A stretch of 44,098 nt of DNA from JAAYZM01 sp964510785. Lineage in GTDB: Bacteria > Actinomycetota > Actinomycetes > Actinomycetales > Cellulomonadaceae. The stretch's first letter is position 1. Each line of letters opens with the position of its first letter. Below, piece after piece: positions 30,481 to 39,468 of this stretch. Where the stretch lies: positions 1-44,098 of the forward strand of contig CAZECM010000023.1 in NCBI GenBank assembly GCA_964510785.1, read 5' to 3'. A model generated the notes under the pieces. That model made no database searches. It was given only the letters and a program-made list of their open reading frames with translations, and had not been told where the DNA came from. The position numbers were made by a program, and so were the translations under genes.

Positions 30481-31166
30481 GCGTGGAGAACCACCCAGAT
30501 CCTACGGAACGATGTGCTGTCGTCACGGCGCTCGTCGACCTGATGGCGCTCGCGTCGGTGACCTATCATCGCCTCCAGATGAATCGCATAGCTCGAACGC
30601 ACCTCGCAGCTGTTCCGAGCCCGTGCTAGGCGCTCGTGGTTGAGATTCGCGGGCACAGGGGCAAGAAGCCGCAGGCTCACCCCGAAACCACCCTCTGCGC
30701 ACCCGTCGTCGTGCACCGTCCATCCGGGGTTCACGATGAGGAAGCGCAATGGCGAGGTGTCGTCCGCGCGGTCCCCCACACGGTCCAGCAGCTGGTGCTG
30801 CTCGCCCTCACGACGCTGCTCCCCAGCGGTTCGTCCGAACTGAGCGTCTCCATCGCCCAGGGGGATCGGCCACGGCGAGAGAAGGAGTCGATGCAGACCC
30901 CGGCGATACGAGTCAGGTCGACGGCGGCCGCTGTCCGTCATACTCCGTCCCAGAACAACTCGCTGACCTGCGAAACCAGAGTGCGTCTCGCCCTATGCCC
31001 GGCTGTTGATAGAACTGTCTGCGGTCTGGACGAGGAGAGACAACGGCAGTTGCCTCGCGGATCAGGGACGACCCCCACACCGACAGTGATCGCGCAGCCG
31101 CCCCTTGTCTCACTACGGGTTCAGGAGCGACGACGCTGTGCCGATGGAGCACTAAGAGGACTGACC
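30481..31166. other. Stretch without a supported gene
   Basis: Open frames exist on both strands (minus 30432-30941; plus 30636-31232), but neither shows a known domain, a good ribosome binding site or codon use like its neighbours. It holds a fragment CTGACCTGCGAAACC (30970-30984) like the loop side of the tRNA-type terminators, which suggests patchy, decayed DNA. Confidence 0.35.
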
Positions 31167-31180
31167 GAGAGGAGTATTGC

Positions 31181-32284
31181 GTGCGGAGTTGGAGACAGGT
31201 CGCGGCGACCGTCGTCGTTGCGCTCGTGTTGAGTGGCGGCACGATGGGCGTTCCCGCCTTGGCAGCACATGAGGTGGCTGCATCGTCGGTAGTTGCGGTG
31301 CGGGTGGCGAAGGTCAAGAAGCCGAAGGTCACGAAGGTGGCCAGTTCCAAGGCCACGGTGTCCTGGACGCGAGTGAAGCGTGCAGCGTCATATGAGCTCC
31401 GCGTGGGCACGAAGACGCACACCACCAAGAAGACAAAGACACGTGTGAAGGCGAAGGTCGGTGCGAAGATTCGTGTTCGCGCGGTCAGTGTTGACGGACG
31501 CCGCGGCAAGTGGTCGGCACCCACCTACCGGCCACCGGTGCAGGTGACGAATGTGAAGGCGGCTGCCAAGGGTGCCGACCAGGCCGTGGTGTCGTGGAAG
31601 CGCGTCAAGGGCGCCAAGAAGTACGTGGTGCGTGTGGGGAGTGCGACGTTCAGCACCAAGGCGACGTCACGAACGGTGCGAGCCACTGCAGCCCAACATG
31701 TTCGTGTGCGCGCTGTGGGCAAGCGCGGCCCAGTTGGGGCGTGGAGCAAGGTCGCGCACCGGGCGCCGAGTGCGCCCACGAAGGTTGCGGTCCGGGCGTC
31801 CGGCTACTACCAAGGTTTCGTCTCGTGGTTGACGCCTACCGGTGCTACTGAAGCGCAGGTACGCGTCGGCTCTTACACCACTACCGTGAAGGGTGCCTCT
31901 GCGTCGCTGTGGATGGAGTTCAAGGACGCCGTCGCGGTTCGGGTCAAGGGGCCAGGTGGTTGGTCGCCGTGGACGGAACCGGTCCTCAAGCCGCTCTCCG
32001 CTGACGAACGTCGCGACCTGCTCGGTGACCTGGGGACCCACCGGGGACGTGTGGCCTCACTACGCGTGGACGTTCAAGTCCTCGACGCAGAGATCGCCAA
32101 ACTGAACTCCTGGCTCATGGTCGCCGTGGACCATGGAGACACGCTTCGCGCGCAGCAGATCCGCGCTGAGCTCGCTGTCGCCAACCGTGACCGTACCGAC
32201 ACGCTCACGCTCATCGACGAGCACCTGATCAAGATCGCGCAGATCGAGGCGACGCTCATCGAAGCCGACAAGATCGAGCCGTAG
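31181..32284 (+). CDS. Secreted protein with three fibronectin III-like repeats and a C-terminal coiled coil
   Basis: The 367-residue protein has a signal peptide (VVVALVLSGGTMGVPALAAH) and a basic segment VAKVKKPKVTKV. Three repeats follow: KATVSWTRVKRAASYELRVG, AVVSWKRVKGAKKYVVRVG and GFVSWLTPTGATEAQVRVG, each with the Fn3-like Trp and Tyr/Val pattern. The end (about 270-365) is a coiled coil (LRVDVQVLDAEIAKLNSWL). GTG 31181 follows GAGAGGAG. It is rich in Lys/Val/Thr. It may bind cell wall or another surface polymer. Confidence 0.75.
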   Translation: MRSWRQVAATVVVALVLSGGTMGVPALAAHEVAASSVVAVRVAKVKKPKVTKVASSKATVSWTRVKRAASYELRVGTKTHTTKKTKTRVKAKVGAKIRVRAVSVDGRRGKWSAPTYRPPVQVTNVKAAAKGADQAVVSWKRVKGAKKYVVRVGSATFSTKATSRTVRATAAQHVRVRAVGKRGPVGAWSKVAHRAPSAPTKVAVRASGYYQGFVSWLTPTGATEAQVRVGSYTTTVKGASASLWMEFKDAVAVRVKGPGGWSPWTEPVLKPLSADERRDLLGDLGTHRGRVASLRVDVQVLDAEIAKLNSWLMVAVDHGDTLRAQQIRAELAVANRDRTDTLTLIDEHLIKIAQIEATLIEADKIEP

Positions 32285-32452
32285 CCGGCGCGGCCAATGA
32301 CGAACGGGCCAATGATCTCGGACGCGCACAAGCGCGGATCCAGGCCGAAAGGTGACCTCGTCGCCCCCGTTCTGAATGCCAGTTGGTCGTAGTGAGGGCC
32401 GCGCCCCTCCAAGACGGTCAAGGTCCGGTCGCGCTGTGTCGAAGTAACTCGA

Positions 32453-32854
32453 ATGAAGACCCCCACGCGCCTCGCCGCGCTTGCCCTGACGCTCGCCGGG
32501 ATAGGCGTGCTGATGGCGGGTTGCTCATCGGGCTCGTCTATGAGCGAGGAAGAGCGTGCGGCGGTGAGCCAGGAAATCTACGACAAGGCGATGGGCGCAT
32601 CGTCCCCCAAGCCGCTCACGCCGTGCGACGAGGCCGCGAACGCGGCAGCAAGCGTGCCCCTGGCCGAACCCAATGACGCCGAAGTGGTGGTGATGTTGTC
32701 GACCTGCGACCACTACGACGACTTTGTCTCTGCCGTGCGGGCCCGCCCGAGCATCTTCGGGGTAGCTAACATCACAGCGTCCGAAATCGATGTGACTCTC
32801 GAGTTCCTATGTCCAGACGCACAGTCCACGCCGGTCTGCGGATCACGCCCTTGA
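32453..32854 (+). CDS. Small lipoprotein, 133 aa
   Basis: The signal peptide MKTPTRLAALALTLAGIGVL ends in the lipobox MAGC (Cys24). The mature part has four cysteines (TPCDEAA, STCDHY, EFLCPDA, PVCGS), which probably form two disulfides outside the membrane. No function recognised. No strong ribosome binding site precedes it. Confidence 0.75.
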   Translation: MKTPTRLAALALTLAGIGVLMAGCSSGSSMSEEERAAVSQEIYDKAMGASSPKPLTPCDEAANAAASVPLAEPNDAEVVVMLSTCDHYDDFVSAVRARPSIFGVANITASEIDVTLEFLCPDAQSTPVCGSRP

Positions 32855-32940
32855 CCTGACGGCGCGCACTCCGCCTCTCTCGGGACCGGTCCAGTCGATC
32901 CTGCCCCAAGGCTGACGCGCGACCCATCTTCCGCAGTCGA

Positions 32941-32980
32941 GCAAGCCCCTGACCTGTGTAGACAGGTCGGGGGTCATTGC
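32941..32980. terminator. Bidirectional hairpin between the lipoprotein and parE
   Basis: CCCCTGACCTG (32946-32956) pairs with CAGGTCGGGGG (32963-32973), and GCAA (32941-32944) with TTGC (32977-32980). It lies between two convergent genes and resembles the hairpin behind attR. Confidence 0.7.
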
Positions 32981-33023
32981 ACTCTCGATGCGACACCGCG
33001 AACCCCCGACCGACGTCGAACTC

Positions 33024-33359
33024 TCAGTCACGCGCCTCGCCAGGCTCGTCGACAACCTCAGAGACGTCGCGCCGGGCGTGCAGGACGCGCCAGACGTCCA
33101 CGTGGTCCGCGCGCTCGACATAGAAGACCAGGTACGGGTAGTGCGCGAGCCCTCGCGAACGCAGTCCCGGTAGGTCAAGCTCGTCACCCCAGCGAGTCGA
33201 ACCGATCCCGGGATGCTCGCCGATCGTCAGGTACGCCTGCTCAAGCTCGTCGATGAACCCCAGGGCGGCATCGACGGCCTCCTGCTCGATGTAGTAGGCG
33301 ATCACGGCCTCGACGTCCTGGCGAGCGGACTCGCGCGGTACGACCCGACGTCGCCTCAC
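33024..33359 (-). CDS. parE: ParE/RelE-family toxin
   Basis: The 111-residue protein has ESARQDVEAVIAYYIEQEAV, FIDELEQAYLTIGEHPGIGS, RGLAHYPYLVFYVERADHVD and VWRVLHARRDVSEVV, the ParE/RelE fold with the final HxRRD motif. ParE poisons gyrase, RelE cuts mRNA; the sequence (PGIGS, HARRD) favours ParE. Its start overlaps the antitoxin stop by 4 nt (33356-33359). Confidence 0.9.
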   Translation of the reverse strand: MRRRRVVPRESARQDVEAVIAYYIEQEAVDAALGFIDELEQAYLTIGEHPGIGSTRWGDELDLPGLRSRGLAHYPYLVFYVERADHVDVWRVLHARRDVSEVVDEPGEARD

Positions 33360-33604
33360 GAGTCGATGGGTGACCGACCGGAACGCACGCTCTCACGCAG
33401 TTCTTCGAAGTACTCCGCCCCCACCGGCTCCGTCGTGGCCGACGCCGCGCCCTCCAGCAGGAGACCGCGGAGGTGGGACCGATCACGGTCCCGACGGATC
33501 AGTTCGCGCACATACTCGCTGCTCGAGCCATATGCGGAGCCGCTGACCCGCTCGTCGACGAACGCCTTGAGGCTCTCGGGGAGCGAGATGTTCATGGTGG
33601 CCAT
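33356..33604 (-). CDS. parD: ParD-type antitoxin
   Basis: From ATG 33604 (MATMNISLPESLKAFVDERV) the product is 82 aa. It has the ribbon-helix-helix start (NISLPESLKAFVD) and GSSSEYVRELIRRDRDRSHL, the ParD/CopG pattern, then an acidic, flexible end that would bind the toxin. A longer frame starts at 33640, but family alignment favours 33604. Confidence 0.9.
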   Translation of the reverse strand: MATMNISLPESLKAFVDERVSGSAYGSSSEYVRELIRRDRDRSHLRGLLLEGAASATTEPVGAEYFEELRESVRSGRSPIDS

Positions 33605-33675
33605 GCTTCGAATGCTAGGCGCGATGGCAAACTTTGTCATTCGTCCCCGGCCATCCGCACACGACCCGCGGCGGC

Positions 33676-34206
33676 TCAGCGACGAGCAGCGGCTTCGATG
33701 CGGTACGCCCGCTCAGCCAACCGAAGACCCCCGAGCATGACGACGAACGCGGCAGCGGTCGCCACGAGGATCCAGCCCTGCTGGTCGCGCCAGGCGAGCA
33801 GCAACGAGGTGACCACCAGCCCGGCGAGGATCACGAGGGCGAGCAGCACGATCGCAAGGCTCTTCGGCGTGGTGCCGACCTTGTCCTTCACCCCTGTCCG
33901 CCTGTGGTGCACGAGGGCGATCACCCAGAAGGCCTGCGCGGTCAAGGTGTAGAGCATCGTCGTGCCGATCGAGAAACCGAGGATGGGCAACAGCACCAAG
34001 ACTGCCGCCGCGGCAGAGATCGCCGGGTAGAACCACGCCGCGGGCTCGCCGGCGGGGGTCGCGAGAGAGTCGGAACCCGTGGGTAGCCCGGGAGACACTG
34101 GCGTACCAGGTGGCCCGGGAGGACCGGTAGGCAGCCAGGCTGGCCATGACGAGTCTGGCTCAGCCCGCGGCGGGGCGAACGGGTCGTCGGGCAACGGTGC
34201 GCTCAC
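33676..34206 (-). CDS. Membrane protein with Pro-rich N-terminus
   Basis: From GTG 34206 (VSAPLPDDPFAPPRAEPDSS) the product is 176 aa. The first 60 residues are Pro/Gly-rich. Four hydrophobic segments follow: FYPAISAAAAVLVLLPILGF, TMLYTLTAQAFWVIALV, SLAIVLLALVILAGLVVTSL and GWILVATAAAFVVMLGGL. Function unknown. Confidence 0.7.
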   Translation of the reverse strand: MSAPLPDDPFAPPRAEPDSSWPAWLPTGPPGPPGTPVSPGLPTGSDSLATPAGEPAAWFYPAISAAAAVLVLLPILGFSIGTTMLYTLTAQAFWVIALVHHRRTGVKDKVGTTPKSLAIVLLALVILAGLVVTSLLLAWRDQQGWILVATAAAFVVMLGGLRLAERAYRIEAAARR

Positions 34207-34292
34207 ACCGAGAGGATGGCGCGCGTCCGCCCGCGGCACAACCCACAGCTCGAGTAAGGCGGTGACCGGCGGGCAGCATAGGCTGAGCGAAC

Positions 34293-34721
34293 GTGGCTAC
34301 CTTCTCCTCAGTGACCCAGCAGCATGTCCTCGACACGCTCACCGAGCACGACGAGCTCGGGGCGGAGGCATTCCTGGCCGCTCACGGCTTCGAGGCGTCG
34401 CCCGACTCCCAGATCCTCCACGAAGGTCGCCGCTACGACGCGCGCGCGATCCTCGCGGTCGCCCACCGGCGCGCGACGGGCCGCCTCGCCACGCCCGAGG
34501 AGTTCCGCAGCAGCCTCGCGCAGGCGCTCACCATCCTGCGCCGCCGCGGTTTCGAGGCGACGGGGCCGACGACGGCGAAGCGGGCCCCGGTCCCTCGCGC
34601 GGCCCGGCCCGCGAGCACTCCCTCACCGCGCAAGCTCGCCCCTGAGGACCGGCCCGCCCCCGTGTGCTCCACGTGCTTCGTGGTGCTCCCCGCGACGGGC
34701 GTCTGCGACGAGTGCGGCTGA
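34293..34721 (+). CDS. ScoMcrA N-domain-like protein with C-terminal zinc ribbon (copy 1)
   Basis: The 142-residue protein has an N-terminal domain with LGAEAFLAAHGFEASPD, HEGRRYDARAILAVAH and TPEEFRSSLAQALTILRRRG, like the N-terminal DNA-binding head of ScoMcrA-type restriction enzymes. A Pro/Ala linker and a zinc ribbon CSTCFVVLPATGVCDECG end it. There is no nuclease part. GTG 34293 lies 8 nt after TAGGCT (34279-34284), so the mRNA is nearly leaderless. A paralog is at 43494, with a matching promoter. Possibly a DNA-modification reader or small regulator. Confidence 0.7.
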   Translation: MATFSSVTQQHVLDTLTEHDELGAEAFLAAHGFEASPDSQILHEGRRYDARAILAVAHRRATGRLATPEEFRSSLAQALTILRRRGFEATGPTTAKRAPVPRAARPASTPSPRKLAPEDRPAPVCSTCFVVLPATGVCDECG

Positions 34722-34754
34722 TCTGGCACCGAGCCCACACCGCCGGCCCGCCCG

Positions 34755-35666
34755 TCAGGGCAGTGGCGCGAGGTAGGCGACGTCCCCGCTGCTCGAACGG
34801 ACGCGCACGGTGACGGATGCGTTCGGGTCGGTGGCCGCCTCGACGGTCTGACGCCCGCTGCTCGTCGAGATGTCGAGCGCGACCGGTACCCCGGAGCCGT
34901 GCACGGTGACGCGCCCGGACGAGGCGTGGGCGTCGATGTGGCTCGCGACGTCGGCCACGAAGACGTCTCCCGATCCGGAGCGGGCGAGTGCTTCACCGCC
35001 GACGCCGCGCGCGTCCACCCGGCCGCTCGAGGCGCGGGCCTCGAGCGAGCCACCGATGCCCTTGGCCTCGATACTGCCGCTGCCGCTGCGCAGGTCGGCC
35101 TCGCCGTCCACCTCGAGCGCGACGACGCTGCCGGATCCCGTACGCGCGACCACGTCGCCGCCCACGCGCTCGATCGTGATTGAGCCGCTCCCGGTGCTCG
35201 CCATGAGGTCTCCCGCGATGCCTGCGACCTGGATGTGACCGTCGGAAGCGCGCACCACGACGTTCGTCTCGGCGGGCACCGTCACGTCGAGCGCAGCCCG
35301 GCACGCATTGAGGAACCAGGGGCAGTCGTGGGTGACGAGAAGTCGGTCTGGCGTCTCGACGGCGTCGTAGCGCACGGGGCGCAGTCCTTCGCGCCACTCG
35401 CGTCGCACCTCGACCGCGCCCGGCTCCCCTGCGCGCACTGTCACGGGTCCGTCGGCGACGAGCTCGACGGTGGCCACGCCGTCGTAGGTGAGCCGCTGCT
35501 CGCCCTCGCTCGAGGACGCCCAGTCGGCCGCCTGGACGGCGGCCCACGCGACGAGGACGGCTGCGAGCGCGATTCCCGCGGTGCGCAGTGCTGCGGCGAG
35601 CGGGGACGACGGCGGCCTCTGGGGTGCCGCAGGGCCTGCGGCGGTGTGCTGGGTGGTGGTGGTCAT
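34755..35666 (-). CDS. DUF4097-type membrane-anchored beta-repeat protein
   Basis: The 303-residue protein has one N-terminal membrane helix (AALRTAGIALAAVLVAWAAV) and a C-terminal repetitive beta region with recurrent GSGSI, SSGRV and SGSGDV turns (about 150-300), typical of the DUF4097 (adhesin-like beta-helix) family. ATG 35666 follows AAGGGGAAC; the open frame continues upstream but into the response regulator gene. It lies directly after a two-component system and is probably its target or co-transcribed partner. Confidence 0.85.
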   Translation of the reverse strand: MTTTTQHTAAGPAAPQRPPSSPLAAALRTAGIALAAVLVAWAAVQAADWASSSEGEQRLTYDGVATVELVADGPVTVRAGEPGAVEVRREWREGLRPVRYDAVETPDRLLVTHDCPWFLNACRAALDVTVPAETNVVVRASDGHIQVAGIAGDLMASTGSGSITIERVGGDVVARTGSGSVVALEVDGEADLRSGSGSIEAKGIGGSLEARASSGRVDARGVGGEALARSGSGDVFVADVASHIDAHASSGRVTVHGSGVPVALDISTSSGRQTVEAATDPNASVTVRVRSSSGDVAYLAPLP

Positions 35667-35676
35667 GGTGTTCCCC

Positions 35677-36330
35677 TTACTGGTTCGTGTGTTCGAGCCA
35701 CCGGAGCACCGCGAGCACGCGGCGGTGCTGGTCCTCGTCGGGCGGGAGGTCGAGCTTGGTGAGGATGGACGTGACGTGCTTCTCCACGGCGGCGGGGCCG
35801 ACGACGAGCCGCTCGGCGATCGACCCGTTCGAACGCCCCTCGGCCATGAGTGCGAGCACCTCGCGCTCCCGGGGAGAGAGTCGCTCGAGTCCCGTGCGGT
35901 CCGAGCGGGCGAGCAGCTGCGCCACCACCTCGGGGTCGATGACGGTGCCACCGCCAGCCACCCGGTCGAGCGCGTCGAGGAACTCTTCGACGTCGGCGAT
36001 GCGGTCCTTCAGCACGTACCCGAGCCCCGTCACTCGCCCCGCGAAGAGCTCGCGGGCGTACCGCTGCTCGACGTACTGCGAGAGCACGAGCACGGGCAGC
36101 TCGGGGTGGAGGCTGCGCAGGTGGAGCGCGGCGCGCAGCCCCTCGTCGGTGTGGGAGGGCGGCATGCGCACGTCCGTGACGAGCACGTCGGGCAGCGCAC
36201 CGGGCGAGCTGAGCGCGGCGACGGCCTCGTCCGCGGTGCGGTAGCCCGTCACGGTGTGGCCCTCGGCCCCGAGGAGCCGGGTGAGTCCGTCCAGCAGGAG
36301 CACGGAGTCCTCGGCGATCACGATGCGCAT
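35677..36330 (-). CDS. NarL/LuxR-family response regulator
   Basis: The 217-residue protein has a receiver domain (MRIVIAEDSVLLLDGLTRLL; phosphorylated Asp53 in VLVTDVRMPP) and a C-terminal LuxR helix-turn-helix (LSPREREVLALMAEGRSNGS, IAERLVVGPAAVEKHVTSIL). It overlaps the histidine kinase stop by 13 nt. It likely regulates the DUF4097 gene. Confidence 0.95.
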   Translation of the reverse strand: MRIVIAEDSVLLLDGLTRLLGAEGHTVTGYRTADEAVAALSSPGALPDVLVTDVRMPPSHTDEGLRAALHLRSLHPELPVLVLSQYVEQRYARELFAGRVTGLGYVLKDRIADVEEFLDALDRVAGGGTVIDPEVVAQLLARSDRTGLERLSPREREVLALMAEGRSNGSIAERLVVGPAAVEKHVTSILTKLDLPPDEDQHRRVLAVLRWLEHTNQ

Positions 36331-37652
36331 GGCACCTCCACGGTGAGTCGGGTGCCCGCTCCGGCGGGGCTGTCCAGGTCGAACGTGCCGTCGAGGGCCT
36401 CGATGCGGGCACGGAGCCCGTCGAGACCGCTGCCGTCGGTGGCGCTCGCGCCCCCGCTGCCGTCGTCGGCCACGGTGAGCCGCAACCGGTCACCGTCGAC
36501 CTCCGCCGTGACGGTGGCGCCGGTCGCTCCCGAGTGCTTCGCGGCGTTGGTCAGCGCCTCCGCGGTGACGAAGTAGGCGGCGGCCTGGGCCGCGCTCGAC
36601 GTCGTCGCGAGGGCGGTGGGATCGGGAACGACGACGACGACGGGCACCGGGCTGCGTGCGGCGAGCGCCGAGAGTGCGGCGTCGAGCCCCCGGTCGGTGA
36701 GCACGGCGGGGTGGATGCCACGCACGAGGTCGCGCAGCTCGGCGAGCGTCGCCTTGACCTCCGCGTGGGCGTGATCGAGGGCGGCGGTGGCGGACTGCGG
36801 GTCCGTCGAGACCCGCCGCCGGGCCGAGCCCAGCTCGACCCCGAGGGCGACGAGTCGCTGCTGTGCGCCGTCGTGCAGGTCTCGTTCGATACGGCGCCGA
36901 TCTTCGTCGGCGGCACCGACGGCCCGGGTGCGGGTCTGGTCGAGGTGCTCCGCACGCTCCTCGGCCTCGGCCGCGCGTTCCTGGGCGGACCGGGCGGCCT
37001 CGGCGGATCGCTGGGAGGCGGGCACGCCGAGCAGGCCACGGGCGAGGCGAAGCTGGGCGAGCGCGAGGCACTGCGTCGCGACGGCGGCGAACCACAGGCC
37101 AACGAGGGCACCGACGACGGCGACCAGGAGGTTCGGCACCACCGGCAGGTCGGTGCGCAGCAGCACCAGGGCGAGGGCCGCACCCATGGCGTAGACGGCC
37201 ATGAAGCGCAGCGAGGCGAGCAGCGGCCAGATGCCGAGGTAGCCGAGGTGCGCCCACGTGCGACCGTCCCGCAGGGTCCGCCACCAGGTGGACCACCGCC
37301 ACCAGCGCCCCTTCGTCCCGGCGGCGCGGACGGGCGCCGGAATCTGCGCGTCGAGCTGCAGCCCGAGCCGGTGCCGCTCCGCGCGCGCCAGCCCGCGACC
37401 CGCCACGAGGGCGAGCGCCACGACGGGCACCCCGATGCCGAAGACGGGGACGAGCGCGGCACCGACGACCAGGACGATCATGACGACGAACCCCAGCCAC
37501 GACAGGACCAACCCCACGATCGCCTCGCCCGCCGCCACCCACGTCGCCCGAGACACGGGGGCGAGGGCCACGCCGCGGGCGGACCCGAGGGCGGGGGCGA
37601 CGAGCGCGACGTCGTCGGCGAGTGTCGCCTTTGCCGGAATGGTGTTCTCCAT
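36318..37652 (-). CDS. NarL-type sensor histidine kinase
   Basis: From ATG 37652 (MENTIPAKATLADDVALVAP) the product is 444 aa. It has four to six membrane helices, then the HisKA_3 dimerisation motif RDLHDGAQQRLVALGVELGS with His260 as phosphorylation site, and a HATPase end with EALTNAAKHSGA and DDGSGGA. The minus-strand frame stays open for another 2 kb, but that part is a shadow of the gene at 37818. The stimulus is probably at the membrane. Confidence 0.92.
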   Translation of the reverse strand: MENTIPAKATLADDVALVAPALGSARGVALAPVSRATWVAAGEAIVGLVLSWLGFVVMIVLVVGAALVPVFGIGVPVVALALVAGRGLARAERHRLGLQLDAQIPAPVRAAGTKGRWWRWSTWWRTLRDGRTWAHLGYLGIWPLLASLRFMAVYAMGAALALVLLRTDLPVVPNLLVAVVGALVGLWFAAVATQCLALAQLRLARGLLGVPASQRSAEAARSAQERAAEAEERAEHLDQTRTRAVGAADEDRRRIERDLHDGAQQRLVALGVELGSARRRVSTDPQSATAALDHAHAEVKATLAELRDLVRGIHPAVLTDRGLDAALSALAARSPVPVVVVVPDPTALATTSSAAQAAAYFVTAEALTNAAKHSGATGATVTAEVDGDRLRLTVADDGSGGASATDGSGLDGLRARIEALDGTFDLDSPAGAGTRLTVEVPCAS

Positions 37653-37817
37653 GTCGACGACGGTAGAGGTCGAGCGGCGTGTACGACGACGGGGCAGACC
37701 CACCAGCTCTCTTCGGGCTAGCCCTACCCGGGCGCACGCCGCCCGTCCACAACCGCTTCGGGCGGGCGCACCCGATATGCCACTCTTGTCACAGCTCCGA
37801 CCAAGGACTCGACAACC

Positions 37818-39464
37818 ATGGCATATCCGCTCTTCCACGAGGCCGGCCCGCCGGACCGACCCACGAGGCTCACCCCTGAACAGCTCGCCACCGCCTTCCC
37901 CGCGGAGGGCGAGCACGTCGAGTTCTCGCGCACCCTGCTCGAGCAGCACGTGCGCGACAACGTCGCCGCGTTCTCCAACGCGGACGGTGGCGTCATCCTG
38001 CTGGGCGTGCGCCACGACGGCGCGATCCTCGACCAGGAGGCCGACGGCGAGACCTTCACACGCATCCACGAGCTGATCGCCGAGGTCCGCGACCCGGCCC
38101 GCTACACGCTCCACCGGCTCGCCGTGGGGGACGCGACGCTCGTGGCGATCGCCGTCGGCCACCGCCGCGAGGGCTTCGCGCAGACACCGGACGGGCGCAT
38201 CCTGGTACGCCGCGACGCGGTCAACGTCCCGCTGCTCGGCACCGAGCTCGCGGACTTCGTCGCCGCCCGCACGCCGGTGCGCTTCGAGGCGTCCGCCGTC
38301 GGCCCCCGGCTCGACCAGGCCGACCCCCCTCTCCTCGAGACGTTGCGCCGCACGCTCCGTCGGCCGGCCGAACAGCTCCCCGAACGGCTCCACGCGGCGG
38401 GCCTCGTGACCGAGCCGCGCGCGGACGCCCCCCTCACCGTGGCTGGCGCGCTCCTCGTGCTGCCCGACCCGGCGCGGACGCTCGGCACGGGCGGGGTCGA
38501 GGTCGTGCGGTTCGACGACGACGGCGGACACGGTGCCGCCCGCACCCTCGTGGGACCGGCCCACCACCAGATCGACCAGGCCGCACGCGCGGTGCTCGAC
38601 GCCCTCGGCACGGACTCCGTCACGGTGGACCAGCACCCGCACGAGCTGTGGCGCCTGCCCGAGGCCGTGGTGCACGAGGCGATCGCGAACGCCGTGACCC
38701 ACCGCGGCTACGAACCCGGCTCCGAGCCCGTGCGCATCGAGATCCACCCGGACCGCGTGATGGTCCGCTCTCCCGGCTCCCTGCCCGAACCCGTGACCCC
38801 GGACAACCTGCGCGAGCAGAGCGCGCCCCGCAACCCGGCGCTCGCCGAGACGCTGCGGCTGCTCGGGGCCACGGAGGGCAAGGGACGCGGCGTCGGCGTC
38901 ATGATCGACACGATGGCGGTGCACCTGCTCGAGGCGCCCCGGTTCGCCGACGACGGCGGCCACGTGAGCGTCGAGCTCCGCCTCGCGAGCGAGGCCAGCC
39001 CCCAGGAACGCGCGTGGATGGCCCAGATGTCGCGCCGGGCCGAGGCCCCGGAGTACGCCTCGCTCGACGCGAACGACAGAGCGCTGCTGCTGCTCGCGGT
39101 GCGCGGCGAGGCGCTCACGAACGCCAGGGCGCGCACGGCGCTCGACGTGGACGTCCCCACGGCGCGACTCGCGCTGCAGAGCCTGCGGGACCGGGGCTTC
39201 CTCGAGCAGAGCGGGCGGCTCGGCGGGGCGTCCTACGTGCTCGCGGAAGGGCTCGCCCCGCTGGCCGGGCCACGGCTCGCCCACCGCCAGCTCCAGAAGG
39301 TCGTGCTCACGATGGCCGTCAAGGGTGGTGTCACGAACGAGCAGGTCCGCGAGCGCACCGGGCTCACGCGGCGCGAGACGCTCAAGCTGCTGGCCGGGCT
39401 CGTGGCGGAGGGGCGGCTCGTGAAGCGCGGCTCGCGGCGCGGGACGTTCTACACGCTCGGATAG
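37818..39464 (+). CDS. AlbA_2/Schlafen-type ATP-binding transcriptional regulator
   Basis: The 548-residue protein starts with an AlbA_2 domain (EGEHVEFSRTLLEQHVRDNV, AFSNADGGVILLGVRHDG; residues 30-135). Its middle third resembles the HATPase_4 part (VVHEAIANAVTHRGYEPGSE). The C-terminus has two winged-helix parts (VDVPTARLALQSLRDRGFLE; VRERTGLTRRETLKLLAGLV). Such proteins act as transcriptional regulators. No operon partner is visible. ATG follows GGACTCGACAACC without a strong ribosome binding site. Confidence 0.85.
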   Translation: MAYPLFHEAGPPDRPTRLTPEQLATAFPAEGEHVEFSRTLLEQHVRDNVAAFSNADGGVILLGVRHDGAILDQEADGETFTRIHELIAEVRDPARYTLHRLAVGDATLVAIAVGHRREGFAQTPDGRILVRRDAVNVPLLGTELADFVAARTPVRFEASAVGPRLDQADPPLLETLRRTLRRPAEQLPERLHAAGLVTEPRADAPLTVAGALLVLPDPARTLGTGGVEVVRFDDDGGHGAARTLVGPAHHQIDQAARAVLDALGTDSVTVDQHPHELWRLPEAVVHEAIANAVTHRGYEPGSEPVRIEIHPDRVMVRSPGSLPEPVTPDNLREQSAPRNPALAETLRLLGATEGKGRGVGVMIDTMAVHLLEAPRFADDGGHVSVELRLASEASPQERAWMAQMSRRAEAPEYASLDANDRALLLLAVRGEALTNARARTALDVDVPTARLALQSLRDRGFLEQSGRLGGASYVLAEGLAPLAGPRLAHRQLQKVVLTMAVKGGVTNEQVRERTGLTRRETLKLLAGLVAEGRLVKRGSRRGTFYTLG

Positions 39465-39468
39465 GTGT

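Noticed and set aside
30432..30941. Minus-strand 169-aa frame
   Set aside because: No domain, no good RBS spacing, and overlapping open frames on the other strand; not supported as a gene.
30636..31232. Plus-strand 198-aa frame
   Set aside because: It overlaps the secreted Fn3 gene, which has a clear RBS and signal peptide, and it shows no domain of its own.
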